Shown here piece after piece: positions 1 through 7,729 of a DNA stretch of 37,154 nucleotides (position 1 is its first letter; each line of letters begins with the position of its first letter). The notes beneath the pieces were generated by a model that saw only the letters and a list, made by a program, of their open reading frames with translations, had not been told where the DNA came from and did not search any database. Origin of the DNA: CAZTVF01 sp964616985 (lineage in GTDB: Bacteria; Planctomycetota; Phycisphaerae; SM23-33); the NCBI GenBank assembly GCA_964616985.1, contig CAZTVF010000043.1, forward strand, positions 1 through 37,154, in the 5' to 3' direction. A program made the translations under genes and the position numbers.

Positions 1-511
1 GGGGGTGGTAGTACTCGATCGGGTCTTCGACGGTGATGATGTGCTTGTCGAAGTTGGTGTTGATGTAGTCCACCATCGTCGCCAGCGTCGTCGTCTTGCC
101 CGACCCGGTGGGGCCGGTCACAAGAAACATGCCGCGAGGACGACGGCAGAGGCTCTTGACGATGTCCGGCAGGCCGATCTCCTCGAAGGTCAACAGCTTG
201 GTGGGGATCAACCGCAGCACCATCGACACGCTTTGACGCTGGTTGTACACCGACGTACGGAAGCGGCCGGCCGAGCCGAACTCGAAGCCGAAGTCCGTGC
301 CGCCTTGCTCCTGCAGTTCCTGCTGGGATCGCTCCGGCGTGATGGCCTTCATCAGGCCGATCGTGTCCTCGGGCTCCAGGATCTTCGTGTCCAGCGGCCG
401 CAGGCGGCCGTGAAGACGCAGTGTGGGCGGGCGGCCGACGTGAAGGTGCAAGTCGCTGGCACCCTTCTTGATGCAAGTCTCCAGCAGTCTGTCAATGTGA
501 AGCGTCGCCAT
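1..511 (-). CDS. pilT: Type IV pilus retraction ATPase PilT (3' end outside window)
   Basis: Hexameric cytoplasmic ATPase that depolymerises type IV pili in twitching motility. The 170 codons present start MATLHIDRLLETCIKKGASD, the usual PilT N-terminal PAS-like domain, with DLHLHVGRPP at about residues 20-29. The Walker A motif GPTGSGKTT is at about 133-141 and the Asp box TVEDPIEYY at about 160-168; Walker B and the His box lie beyond base 1. The start is fixed by a GAAGGAAG ribosome site just upstream. It lies 127 bases downstream of pilB on the same strand, so the two are probably co-transcribed. PilT rather than a second PilB is preferred because the protein is short before Walker A and lacks the GspE N-terminal domain. 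Confidence 0.95.
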   Translation of the reverse strand, partial: MATLHIDRLLETCIKKGASDLHLHVGRPPTLRLHGRLRPLDTKILEPEDTIGLMKAITPERSQQELQEQGGTDFGFEFGSAGRFRTSVYNQRQSVSMVLRLIPTKLLTFEEIGLPDIVKSLCRRPRGMFLVTGPTGSGKTTTLATMVDYINTNFDKHIITVEDPIEYYHP

Positions 512-638
512 AGGAACTTCCTTCTAAGATGATTATTCGAGCCGCTGCGGCCTTCTGACTGCGGCAAGTGACGCAAAAGTGCGGATTAACCGCTTTTTCT
601 CTCAAATTAGGGGAGGATTCGACCAATCCAGGCCCGAA

Positions 639-2342
639 TTACTCCATTAACAGGTCTTCGGACTGGGTTTGCTTGAGAATCTCGTCCGGCGTCGTGATGC
701 CCTTCATGATCTTGGCCTTGCCGTCATCGAGCAGGCCCTTCATGCCCGAAGCATGCGCCGCGCGACGGATCTCGGACAAGGTGGCGCGCCTGAAAGCCAT
801 CTCCCGCAGGGTGTTATCCATCTGCATCAGTTCGAAGATGCCTTGGCGGCCGCGGTAGCCTGTGCCGTTGCAGTTATTGCAACCTCTTCCCCTCATGATG
901 TTTAGCTTCGGTATTTCCTCATCGCGGAAGCCGAGCATCTTCAGGACGCGCACATCGGGGTTGGGGTAGGGCTCTTTGCAGTCGTTGCAGATCACGCGGA
1001 TGAGTCGCTGTGCCAGCACCGCCTGAATCGAGCTGGCGACGAGGAACGGCTTGACGCCCATGTCGATCAAACGGGTGATTGCGGAGGGCGCGTCGTTGGT
1101 GTGCAGTGTACTGAAGACCAAGTGTCCAGTCAAAGCCGCCTGAATTGCCACTTCTGCCACGTCCATATCGCGGATTTCGCCGACCAGAATGATGTTCGGT
1201 GCCTGACGCAGCATGGCGCGAAGCACCCGCGAGAAGCTCAGGCCGATCGAATCTTTGACCTCGCATTGGTTGACGCCCGTGAAACTGTACTCCACAGGGT
1301 CCTCGGCCGTGATGATCTTCTTGTCCGGTCGGTTCAATTCGTTGATGGCGGCATATAGCGTCGTCGTCTTGCCCGAGCCGGTGGGGCCGGTGACCAGGAA
1401 GATGCCGTTAGGCCGCTTGATAATATTCAGGAATCTCTGGTAGTCTTCCGACTCAAAGCCCAGGGCTGGAATGCCCAGGCGGACGCTGTCGGGACGCAGA
1501 ATACGAAGCACGATGCTCTCGCCGTGATAGGAGGGCAGCGACGAGACACGGAATTCGATCTGCTGCGAACCCACCGGCATCTGGATGCGGCCGTCCTGGG
1601 GGAGTCGCTTTTGTGCCAAGTCAATCTTGGCCATGATCTTGAACCGGTTGAGCACGGGGCCCTGCATTCGCTTGGGGATGTTGTCGCGCTCGACGCAGAC
1701 GCCGTCCACGCGGTAGCGAACGCGGACGCGGTTGGCCATGGGCTCGATGTGAATATCGGACGCCCGCATGTTGACCGCCTCGGTGATGATCATGGTCACC
1801 AGGCGGATGATGGGGGCGGCATTCTCGTCCAGTTCGTCCTCTTCGCCTTCGACGTCCTCGCCGGTCTTGAAGCCGGTGACGGCCTGGTCGATGCTCAGGT
1901 CGGACTGGGTCAGCTGGTCGATGTAGGCCCGCAGCTTGGTGCGGCTGGCCAGGCAGGGCTCCACTTCGCAGTTGAGGCGGAAGCGGAGCATGTCGAGGGT
2001 TTCGAGGTCCAGCGGGTCGGTGATGATCACCTTCAGACGGCCTTCCTCGCGGCTGATGGGCACGACGAGGTGTTTTCGGATCAGGTCGTCGGGGATGGCG
2101 TTGCGTTCGTTCTCGCCGGGGACCAGGACGTTGCGGTCCAGGTCGATGTATTCCATATCATACTGGCTGGCGAGGGCCTTGGTGACATCCTCTTCGGAGG
2201 CCAGGCCCAAGGCGATCACGGCTTCGCCGATGCGAAGGTTCTCTTTGTGGCTATGCTCGAGAGCCTCTTCAATTCCCGCCGGAGTAATGACCCCCCATTC
2301 AACCAGAATCTCACCCAGCCGTCGTCGTTCTCTTCTTCCCAT
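639..2342 (-). CDS. pilB: Type IV pilus assembly / type II secretion ATPase PilB (GspE family)
   Basis: 567-residue AAA-like ATPase driving pilin polymerisation or type II pseudopilus assembly at the inner membrane. A GspE N-terminal domain (about residues 5-140, LGEILVEWGVIT) precedes the ATPase core: Walker A GPTGSGKTT at 319-327, Asp box ITAEDPVEY at 344-352, Walker B IILVGEIRD at 384-392, His box HLVFSTLHTND at 407-417. The tetracysteine zinc site is complete (C452, C455, C488, C491). An acidic linker (about 160-173) separates the two parts. Length is typical for PilB/GspE. Adjacent pilT favours PilB over GspE. The ribosome site before the chosen ATG is weak. No pilC or pilin gene is visible within the window. 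Confidence 0.95.
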   Translation of the reverse strand: MGRRERRRLGEILVEWGVITPAGIEEALEHSHKENLRIGEAVIALGLASEEDVTKALASQYDMEYIDLDRNVLVPGENERNAIPDDLIRKHLVVPISREEGRLKVIITDPLDLETLDMLRFRLNCEVEPCLASRTKLRAYIDQLTQSDLSIDQAVTGFKTGEDVEGEEDELDENAAPIIRLVTMIITEAVNMRASDIHIEPMANRVRVRYRVDGVCVERDNIPKRMQGPVLNRFKIMAKIDLAQKRLPQDGRIQMPVGSQQIEFRVSSLPSYHGESIVLRILRPDSVRLGIPALGFESEDYQRFLNIIKRPNGIFLVTGPTGSGKTTTLYAAINELNRPDKKIITAEDPVEYSFTGVNQCEVKDSIGLSFSRVLRAMLRQAPNIILVGEIRDMDVAEVAIQAALTGHLVFSTLHTNDAPSAITRLIDMGVKPFLVASSIQAVLAQRLIRVICNDCKEPYPNPDVRVLKMLGFRDEEIPKLNIMRGRGCNNCNGTGYRGRQGIFELMQMDNTLREMAFRRATLSEIRRAAHASGMKGLLDDGKAKIMKGITTPDEILKQTQSEDLLME

Positions 2343-2945
2343 GGAGCTTTACTCGCTTTTTTGTGCGGCGGCGCAACAGCGACCGTCGAAAGAATACCGG
2401 CACCGAGGGCCGGCGCAGCGAACCAGGGCCTTGCGGAGTTCACGTCCGAGTCATCTGGGGCGGGGAGGATCTATCGATGAGGACAGCGCACTGCACGGAC
2501 GCAGTGTGCGGAAAGCCCGCACCTCAGTCCCAGGACAACCCCCGCAGTCTACAGGAAATGGGGAATCCGGGTCAAGCGGACAGCCTTCGGATTTTTTCCG
2601 AAGTCTTGCTCGAAGAGCGGGCCGCCTCCCGATTGGCGGGGAAGGCTGCCTGTGCCCGGGCACGGAAGTAAACATCAGTAAGCAGTAACCGGTAAGCAGT
2701 AACCAGGTGCGTCTGGCGGCGGCTTGCCGTTCGGCGCTGTCAGATCTGGGTGACGCTGGGGCTTCTACCGCGCCGAACGGCAAGCCGAGGCAGAGCCCTA
2801 CTCCCAGGTCCAATCGTGAAGGACTGCCAGGAAAGCCGCCACCCATCGTATTTGTGCAGATACTACGCTTCCGCCGTAGGCTGAAACGTGTGAACGCCTG
2901 ATCATGCCGACCACTGCTTACTGTTTACCGCTTACTGTTTACTAC
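2343..2945. repeat. Repeat-filled intergenic region between pilB and nfnB
   Basis: No gene supported. From left to right it holds: degenerate copies of GTAAGCAGTAACC (2676-2704); a family A stem-loop (2715-2790); a half-copy of the family D palindrome (2822-2895); then the reverse-complement microrepeat, (GC)TTACTGTTTAC, three to four times (2906-2957), running to the nfnB stop. The two microrepeat tracts therefore form an inverted pair around the A and D elements. Short ORFs here only reflect the repeats. Confidence 0.75.
2715..2790 (-). repeat. Family A stem-loop element, copy 1
   Basis: Left arm GGCGGCTTGCCGTTCGGCGC, right arm GCGCCGAACGGCAAGCCG, with a loop that reads GGGTGACGCTGGGGCTTCTA. 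The loop is the reverse complement of that in copies 3 and 4, so this copy has the opposite orientation to them. Confidence 0.85.
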
Positions 2946-4358
2946 TCACTGTTTACTACGCAGGTATTGATCGATGGCGACGGCGGCGTTCTTGCCGTCG
3001 CCCATGGCCAGGATGACGGTGGCCCCGCCGCGGACAATGTCGCCGCCGGCGAAGACGCCCGGCATCGACGTCATGTGGCTGGCGTCGGTCTCGATGTTGC
3101 CCCACTTGTTGAGCTTCAACTGTGGGCAGGTCTGTGTCAGCAGGGGGTTGGCCAGCGTCCCGATGGCGGCCACCACGATGTCGGTCGGCAGTTCGAACTC
3201 GCTTCCGGCCACGGGGACGGGGCGGCGGCGGCCTGACTTGTCGGGCTCGCCCAGTTCCATCCGCTGCATGCGGACCGCGCGGACCCAGCCGTCGGCGTCG
3301 CCGAGGATCTCCAGCGGGGCCATCAGGAACATGAACTCGATGCCCTCTTCCTCGGCGTGCTTCACTTCCTCGGCGCGGGCGGGCATCTCGTCGCGGCTGC
3401 GGCGATAGGCCAGGATCGCCCGGTGCGAGCCCAGCCGCTTGGCCGTCCGCACGGCATCCATCGCGGTGTTGCCTCCGCCGAAGACGGCCGTCACCACGCC
3501 GCGGGCGATGGGCGTGCGGCTGCCTTCGCCCTTGTATGCGCCCATGAGGTTCACGCGGGTGAGGTATTCATTGGCGGAGTAGACGCCCTTGAGGTTCTCG
3601 CCGGGGATGTCCATGAACATCGGCAGCCCGGCCCCGTTGGCGATGAAGCAGGCGTCGAACTCCTCCATGATCTGCGGCACGGTGAGTGTCTTGCCGACGA
3701 TCACGTTGCACTCGATCTGCACCCCCATGGACTGGAGGTTCTTCACCTCGGCATCGACGATGCGCTTGGGCAGGCGGAACTCCGGGATGCCATAGCGCAG
3801 CACGCCGCCGGCATCGTGCAGCGCCTCGAGGATCGTCACGTTGTGGCCGAGGCGGGCCAGCTCACCCGCGGCGGTCAGGCCGCCGGGGCCGCTGCCGACG
3901 ACGGCGACCTTGAACCTGGACTTGGCCGCCGGCGGGGCGGGGGGCTTGAGATTAGCGCTGGCCCAGTCGGCGACGAATCGCTCCAGCCAGCCCACGGCGA
4001 CCGGGTCGCCCTTGGCGCCGCGGACGCACTTTTCCTCGCACTGCTTTTCCTGCGGGCAGACGCGCCCGGTCGTGGCGGGCAGGGCGTTGTCGGTGCGGAG
4101 GATCTCCGCGGCGGCCGCGAAATCGCCCTCGGCCAGCTTGGCCAGGAATTCGGGGATCCGCACGGCCACCGGGCAGCCCTGCACGCAGGGGCGAAGCTTG
4201 CACTGCAGGCATCGCTTGGCCTCTTCGACGGCGGCGGCCTCGGCGAGGCCCTGGTTTACCTCTTCAAAGTTCGCCGCGCGGCGGTGAGCGTTCTGCTCGG
4301 GCATGTGGGTACGCGAAATCGCCAGGCGTTCCTTGGGGGTCAGTTGATTGGTTGACAT
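2946..4358 (-). CDS. nfnB: NADH-dependent reduced ferredoxin:NADP+ oxidoreductase large subunit NfnB (GltD-like)
   Basis: 470-residue flavoprotein of the GltD/glutamate-synthase beta-subunit family. Two N-terminal iron-sulfur motifs are visible: C50, C53, C58, C62 (CLQCKLRPCVQGC) and C101, C107, C111 (CPQEKQCEEKC). The FAD-binding GSGPGG is at 155-160, an NADPH-binding FGGGNTAMDAV at about 290, and the closing GVFAGGDIVRG motif near the C-terminus. In Nfn this subunit performs flavin-based bifurcation between NADPH, ferredoxin and, through NfnA, NAD+. A stand-alone GltD role is possible, but the partner directly upstream is NfnA-like rather than a glutamate synthase large subunit. Its ATG shares one base with the nfnA stop (TAATG), implying translational coupling. 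Confidence 0.9.
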   Translation of the reverse strand: MSTNQLTPKERLAISRTHMPEQNAHRRAANFEEVNQGLAEAAAVEEAKRCLQCKLRPCVQGCPVAVRIPEFLAKLAEGDFAAAAEILRTDNALPATTGRVCPQEKQCEEKCVRGAKGDPVAVGWLERFVADWASANLKPPAPPAAKSRFKVAVVGSGPGGLTAAGELARLGHNVTILEALHDAGGVLRYGIPEFRLPKRIVDAEVKNLQSMGVQIECNVIVGKTLTVPQIMEEFDACFIANGAGLPMFMDIPGENLKGVYSANEYLTRVNLMGAYKGEGSRTPIARGVVTAVFGGGNTAMDAVRTAKRLGSHRAILAYRRSRDEMPARAEEVKHAEEEGIEFMFLMAPLEILGDADGWVRAVRMQRMELGEPDKSGRRRPVPVAGSEFELPTDIVVAAIGTLANPLLTQTCPQLKLNKWGNIETDASHMTSMPGVFAGGDIVRGGATVILAMGDGKNAAVAIDQYLRSKQ

Positions 4359-5203
4359 TACTTCGCTTCCTCCGCCTTGGCGGCCTGGAGCTTCTTCTCC
4401 AGCCGGCAGGCATGATCCTTATATGTATTCTGGCGGGCGGAAAGTTCCTTGAAGTCCACCTCGTGGCCGTCGAATTCGGGGCCGTCGACGCAGGCGAACT
4501 TGATCTTGCCGCCCACGGTGACGCGGCAGCCGCCGCACATGCCCGTGCCGTCAACCATGATGGGGTTGAGACTCACGATGGTCCGCACGCCGAACGGCTG
4601 CGTCTGCTTGGCGATGGCGGCCATCATGGGCACCGGCCCGACGGCGAAGACAGCCGCGGGCTTGCGGGCGGGGTCGGCGAGCATCTCGCCCAGCACCGCC
4701 GTAACGAAGCCCTTGACGCCGAGTGAGCCGTCCTCGGTGGTGACCAGGACTTCCTTGCAGAACGCGGCCAGCTCGTCGCGGAGGATGACGAAGGGGGCGC
4801 TGCGGCCGCCGATGATGGTGGTGACGTCGTTGCCGGCATCGGCGAGGGCCTTGGCCAGCGGGTAGAGCACGGCAGTGCCCACGCCGCCGCCGACGCAGAC
4901 GACCTTGCCGAGGTTCTCGATCTCGGTGGCCTTGCCCAGCGGCCCGGCCACGTCGCGCAGGTGGCCGCCGACGGGCGTGGCGACGATGTCCTGCGTGCCG
5001 GCCCCGATGGCCTGGATAATGAGGGTGATCGTGCCGGCCGCGGCATCGGCGTCGGCGATGGTGAGGGGAATGCGTTCGTCGTCGCCGCAGTGGCGTACGA
5101 TGACGAACTGCCCCGCCTGGCGCGCCTTGGCCACGCGGGGGGCATGGATGACCATCCGGTGCACCTGCGGGGCCAGGACTTCATTGCGGATCACGGTGAA
5201 CAT
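4358..5203 (-). CDS. nfnA: NfnA: sulfide/dihydroorotate dehydrogenase-like FAD/NAD-binding small subunit
   Basis: 281-residue ferredoxin-NADP reductase-fold protein. FAD-binding ERIPLT is at 43-48, the nucleotide motif VCVGGGVGT at 102-110, and the C-terminal [2Fe-2S] site MCGGCRV...KFAC supplies C223, C226 and C238, as in NfnA and PyrK. With NfnB it should make the cytoplasmic NfnAB complex linking NADH, NADPH and ferredoxin pools, typical of anaerobes. The start is supported by AGGAGTGA five bases upstream. First gene of the two-gene operon. A PyrK or SudB role is possible for the fold alone; the GltD-like partner argues for Nfn. Confidence 0.9.
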   Translation of the reverse strand: MFTVIRNEVLAPQVHRMVIHAPRVAKARQAGQFVIVRHCGDDERIPLTIADADAAAGTITLIIQAIGAGTQDIVATPVGGHLRDVAGPLGKATEIENLGKVVCVGGGVGTAVLYPLAKALADAGNDVTTIIGGRSAPFVILRDELAAFCKEVLVTTEDGSLGVKGFVTAVLGEMLADPARKPAAVFAVGPVPMMAAIAKQTQPFGVRTIVSLNPIMVDGTGMCGGCRVTVGGKIKFACVDGPEFDGHEVDFKELSARQNTYKDHACRLEKKLQAAKAEEAK

Positions 5204-5320
5204 CAGTCACTCCTGTGGGAGGTCGCTCGGGTCTATCGTTTCAAGATTCACAACGTGCTCTATCGAGGGTACCGATTTCCGGCGGGCGAGTAAAGGCGGT
5301 TCTTTCACGCCCGGCCACAG

Positions 5321-5326
5321 TATAAT
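5321..5326 (+). promoter_or_regulatory. Possible -10 box (TATAAT) for the metallopeptidase-like gene
   Basis: Exact TATAAT 24 bases before the ATG at 5350, followed by AAGGAAGGAG as ribosome site. No good -35 match is seen 16-18 bases upstream, so this is tentative. Confidence 0.4.
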
Positions 5327-5349
5327 GTTGCCCAAGGAAGGAGTTGTGC

Positions 5350-5931
5350 ATGCTGGTTATTTCGTGCCATAGCGATACGGGGTTCAGTCATCACTCGCTG
5401 CGGAAGCTCAAGGGCGGCGTGGTCGAGGGGCATCTCGACAACTTCGCCGGCGTCCACGCGGTGATGAAGGCGTTCTTTTCGGGCCAGTTGACGCAGCCCT
5501 TCGTCCGCATCGAGTTGACCTACGGCGAAGAGGTCGACATGGCCGGGGCCAAACAAGTGGCCAAGAGCCTGCGGCCTCACGACACGGTGATCGTGGTGGA
5601 CGTGACCGGCAGCAAGACGCGGAACGACATCTCGATCGAGAAATGCCCGCAGGGCAAGCTGCAGGAGTTTCTCCGCCGCACGCTGCGGGGCATGAAGTTC
5701 GACCTGCACGAGGGGTGCCCCGACCCGATCTCGAACATGGACGAGGTGGAGGTGTACCGCCGCGTGTGCAGCCATTCGTTCTTCCTGGGCGTTCCCTGCC
5801 AGGGCGGCGACTACAACGCCGGCGCCGTCCGCTGCCGCCTCTCGAGCATCGACGCCATCGCCAAGGCCATCGCCAAGATCGCCAAGGCGTATCCCGCGTT
5901 CTGCAAGAGCGTGGGGATGAATGCGGAATAG
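5350..5931 (+). CDS. Compact M20/M28/M42-like metallopeptidase-fold protein
   Basis: 193 residues. The pattern follows the catalytic domain of di-zinc aminopeptidases: CHSDTGF (H7, D9), GHLDNFAGV (D30), ELTYGEEVDMAGA (E60, E61), VVDVTG (D84) and a late GVPCQGGDYNAG segment where the family usually has a metal-ligand His after Tyr (here Asn). At 193 residues it is far shorter than the 300-450 of family members, so the dimerisation or lid domain is absent. The ATG at 5350 is chosen over an in-frame TTG at 5344 because AAGGAAGGAG lies eight bases ahead. Fold assignment is by motif only; activity is uncertain because of the missing His. Confidence 0.6.
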   Translation: MLVISCHSDTGFSHHSLRKLKGGVVEGHLDNFAGVHAVMKAFFSGQLTQPFVRIELTYGEEVDMAGAKQVAKSLRPHDTVIVVDVTGSKTRNDISIEKCPQGKLQEFLRRTLRGMKFDLHEGCPDPISNMDEVEVYRRVCSHSFFLGVPCQGGDYNAGAVRCRLSSIDAIAKAIAKIAKAYPAFCKSVGMNAE

Positions 5932-5974
5932 AGGAAGGTCCTAGGGAGAAGGGTATAGGTTCTAGGGAAGAGAA

Positions 5975-6184
5975 GGTCGTAGGGCAGAGCTTCGCATTAC
6001 CGGGCGGCTCGCAATCGCTCGCCTTTCTGCGCTTCTCGAGGTCCCACAGCGCAGAAATGCGAGCGATTGCAGACCGCTTCATTACGCAACGCTCTTCCCT
6101 ACGACCTACGCCTACTGCCTACGACCTTCCTCCTCGCGAGCGATTGCGGAACCGCTTGGTGATGCGAAGCTCTTCCCTACGACC
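5975..6184. repeat. Three copies of a 47-bp repeat (one inverted, two direct)
   Basis: Copies at 5975-6021 (inverted), 6060-6106 and 6137-6184 share a core CGAGCGATTGC...GACCGCTT...GCTCTTCCCTACGACC at about 75-80% identity by eye. Copies 1 and 2 flank a perfect 9-bp stem (TTTCTGCGC 6024-6032 with GCGCAGAAA 6049-6057), so the first 130 bases can fold into one long hairpin. Runs of CTACGACCT and CTAGGG-type microrepeats surround them (5938-5985, 6098-6126, 6176-6206). The block sits between two convergent genes. Confidence 0.7.
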
Positions 6185-6197
6185 TATTGCCTACGAC

Positions 6198-6677
6198 CTA
6201 CGACCTTTTCTCTTCCGCAGGCACCGGTTCGCCTCGGGCCTCGGCGAGGAGGGCGTCGATGAGCTTGGGGATGACGGCGGCGACGTCGGGGGTGAGTTCC
6301 AGGCCGATCTCGACGGCGGCGGGTTGCACGCCGTAGACGATGACCTCCTTGGGCTCGCACTTGAGATGGCGGGCCATCGTGAGCGTGTCCATCAGGCCGA
6401 GCTGGTGCATCGAGATCACCGCCTCCTCGGCATGGATGAGATCCTGCCCGGCGAAGCGGTAGACCGTGCCGGGCTTGCCCTGCATGTCCACGGTATCCAC
6501 GACGATCACCTTGTCGCGATGGGCGATCACCTCCACCAGTTCGGGCCCCATCGTGCCGCCCTCCACCAGCTCCACCCCCGGCGGCAGAGGCATCTTCCGC
6601 ATGGCGTTCACCACGTGCACGCCAACGCCCTCGTCACGAAGAATGCTGTTGCCAATGCCCAGGATAAGAACGTTCAT
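6198..6677 (-). CDS. Hydrogenase maturation protease (HyaD/HybD/HycI family)
   Basis: 159-residue endopeptidase that removes the C-terminal extension of a [NiFe]-hydrogenase large subunit after nickel insertion. The family signature GIGNSILRDEGVGV is at 7-20. The three nickel-sensing ligands known from HybD are all present at expected spacing: E16, D61 (VIVVD) and H91 (SMHQLG). Length is typical. No hydrogenase structural gene lies in the window, so the substrate is elsewhere. The start has a reasonable GGAGG site upstream (5' of ATG at 6677). Its C-terminus runs almost into the repeats on its 3' side. Methyl-viologen-type or F420-reducing hydrogenases are also possible clients. Confidence 0.88.
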   Translation of the reverse strand: MNVLILGIGNSILRDEGVGVHVVNAMRKMPLPPGVELVEGGTMGPELVEVIAHRDKVIVVDTVDMQGKPGTVYRFAGQDLIHAEEAVISMHQLGLMDTLTMARHLKCEPKEVIVYGVQPAAVEIGLELTPDVAAVIPKLIDALLAEARGEPVPAEEKRS

Positions 6678-7307
6678 CGATTCCTCCGTTGAGCCATTCT
6701 ACGCGGCCCACGGTTCCGCCTCCGTTTTCATTTCCGGTCTGACGCCGTTTTGTGCGTACCGTCGTCTAGGGAGGCGCCCGCGTGCGGGGGGATGTGAGCA
6801 TCCCGAGTCCCATCTTCCGCGGCCACGTATCCGAGTGCCATGTTTCGCCCCGCAGGGAAAGACCATGTTCGCGGGGAAGACTTTTTCCGGCCGAAGGAGT
6901 AACTCCTGCCCGTCCTCGGGCGAGGGTCTGCTTTTGAACCTCGGGTTCGTTTTGCCAACTCATGCGGCCGACGCGGCCGGCGGGCGATCCGAATCAAAGC
7001 CAAAGTGTTGCCAATGTCAATTTCGGGTTCGTTTTGCCAACTCATGCCACGGCGCGGCCGGCGGGTGATCCAGAACACAAAGCCAACGTGTTGCCGATCA
7101 ATCCCGGGTTCGTTTTGCCATGAAGGGTCCCGATGGACACGCGGTGGCTTGGGCTTGCCTGCCGGAGGCCGGAGGGCCGCCACCCGTCACGTTGTCAGGC
7201 CATCGAGGGCAGGCAGCCCATCCGCGGCGGAGGATATGGCAAGAATCCTCTCAACTTTCGCCGACCGCTTACCGATAAGTCTATTGTTCGGGTCAACAGG
7301 AGCTACC
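6678..7307. other. Gene-free region with an 82-bp tandem repeat
   Basis: No convincing gene. The stretch contains the tandem repeat at 6941-7125 and scattered short palindromes (for example CCCGTCCTCGGGCGAGG near 6909). Short ORFs on either strand lack ribosome sites and have repeat-derived sequences. Confidence 0.6.
6941..7125 (+). repeat. 82-bp tandem repeat, about 2.3 copies
   Basis: Units begin TCGGGTTCGTTTTGCCAACT at 6941 and 7023, with a partial third at 7104 (CCGGGTTCGTTTTGCCATG). Internal blocks CGCGGCCGGCGGG, GATCC and CAAAGCCAA.GTGTTGCC are conserved. A related fragment CTTGTTTTGCCAACCT occurs alone near 13313. Confidence 0.8.
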
Positions 7308-7466
7308 ATGGTTATCTTTGACGTAGACAACATCACGACAGGCAAGTTTGAGGCCCCGACGCCGAAGTCCATCGAGGCCCAGCGCGTCAAGCAGCTCGAG
7401 GCCGTCGTTCGTATCCGCCAGCTGCTGGCCGACGCCAACGCCCGCACCAAAGACCGCGCCGCATAA
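7308..7466 (+). CDS. Small hypothetical protein (52 residues)
   Basis: Begins MVIFDVDNITTGKFEAPTPK and ends with a basic, probably helical segment (QRVKQLEAVVRIRQLLADA). Support for a real gene: CAGGAG five bases before the ATG, and a textbook intrinsic terminator 34 bases after the stop. Earlier in-frame codons belong to repeat sequence and lack a ribosome site. No signal peptide, Cys or membrane segment. Function unknown; the single amphipathic helix suggests a small binding or regulatory protein, which is a guess. Confidence 0.7.
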   Translation: MVIFDVDNITTGKFEAPTPKSIEAQRVKQLEAVVRIRQLLADANARTKDRAA

Positions 7467-7499
7467 GCGACGCAGACGCCAATCCCTCTACGCTATCCA

Positions 7500-7524
7500 C
7501 CGCCGCGCCCCCGCGGCGGTTTTT
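7500..7524 (+). terminator. Rho-independent terminator after the 52-residue gene
   Basis: Perfect 8-bp stem CCGCCGCG / CGCGGCGG around a CCCC loop, followed by TTTTT. Confidence 0.88.
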
Positions 7525-7729
7525 GTTGTCGCAGGAAGCCCCCCGCCCCGGACGCCGCGTGAATCTTTTCTGGCGGCTTGTGCAAACGCAGGGACATGAT
7601 TATTGTGCCTAAACTTCACCATGCCCTGTGCACGGGAAGCTGCGCGGCCTGGACTGCATGGCAGAGGTCATGCTGCCGCAATGCCGCGCCGTCCGCTGAA
7701 CCCAGGGCAATGAAACTGGAGAAATGCAA

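Noticed and set aside
1524..2480. 318-codon ORF on the plus strand over pilB
   Set aside because: Shadow frame of pilB with low-complexity Gly/Val/Asp sequence.
2451..2846. ORFs in the pilB-nfnB gap
   Set aside because: They translate the family A and D repeats and share the peptide RLAAACRSALS with an ORF over the copy near 24.8 kb.
5930..7125. Possible CRISPR array
   Set aside because: Repeats are either tandem without spacers (82 bp) or mixed-orientation 47-bp copies; no regular repeat-spacer pattern and no cas gene.
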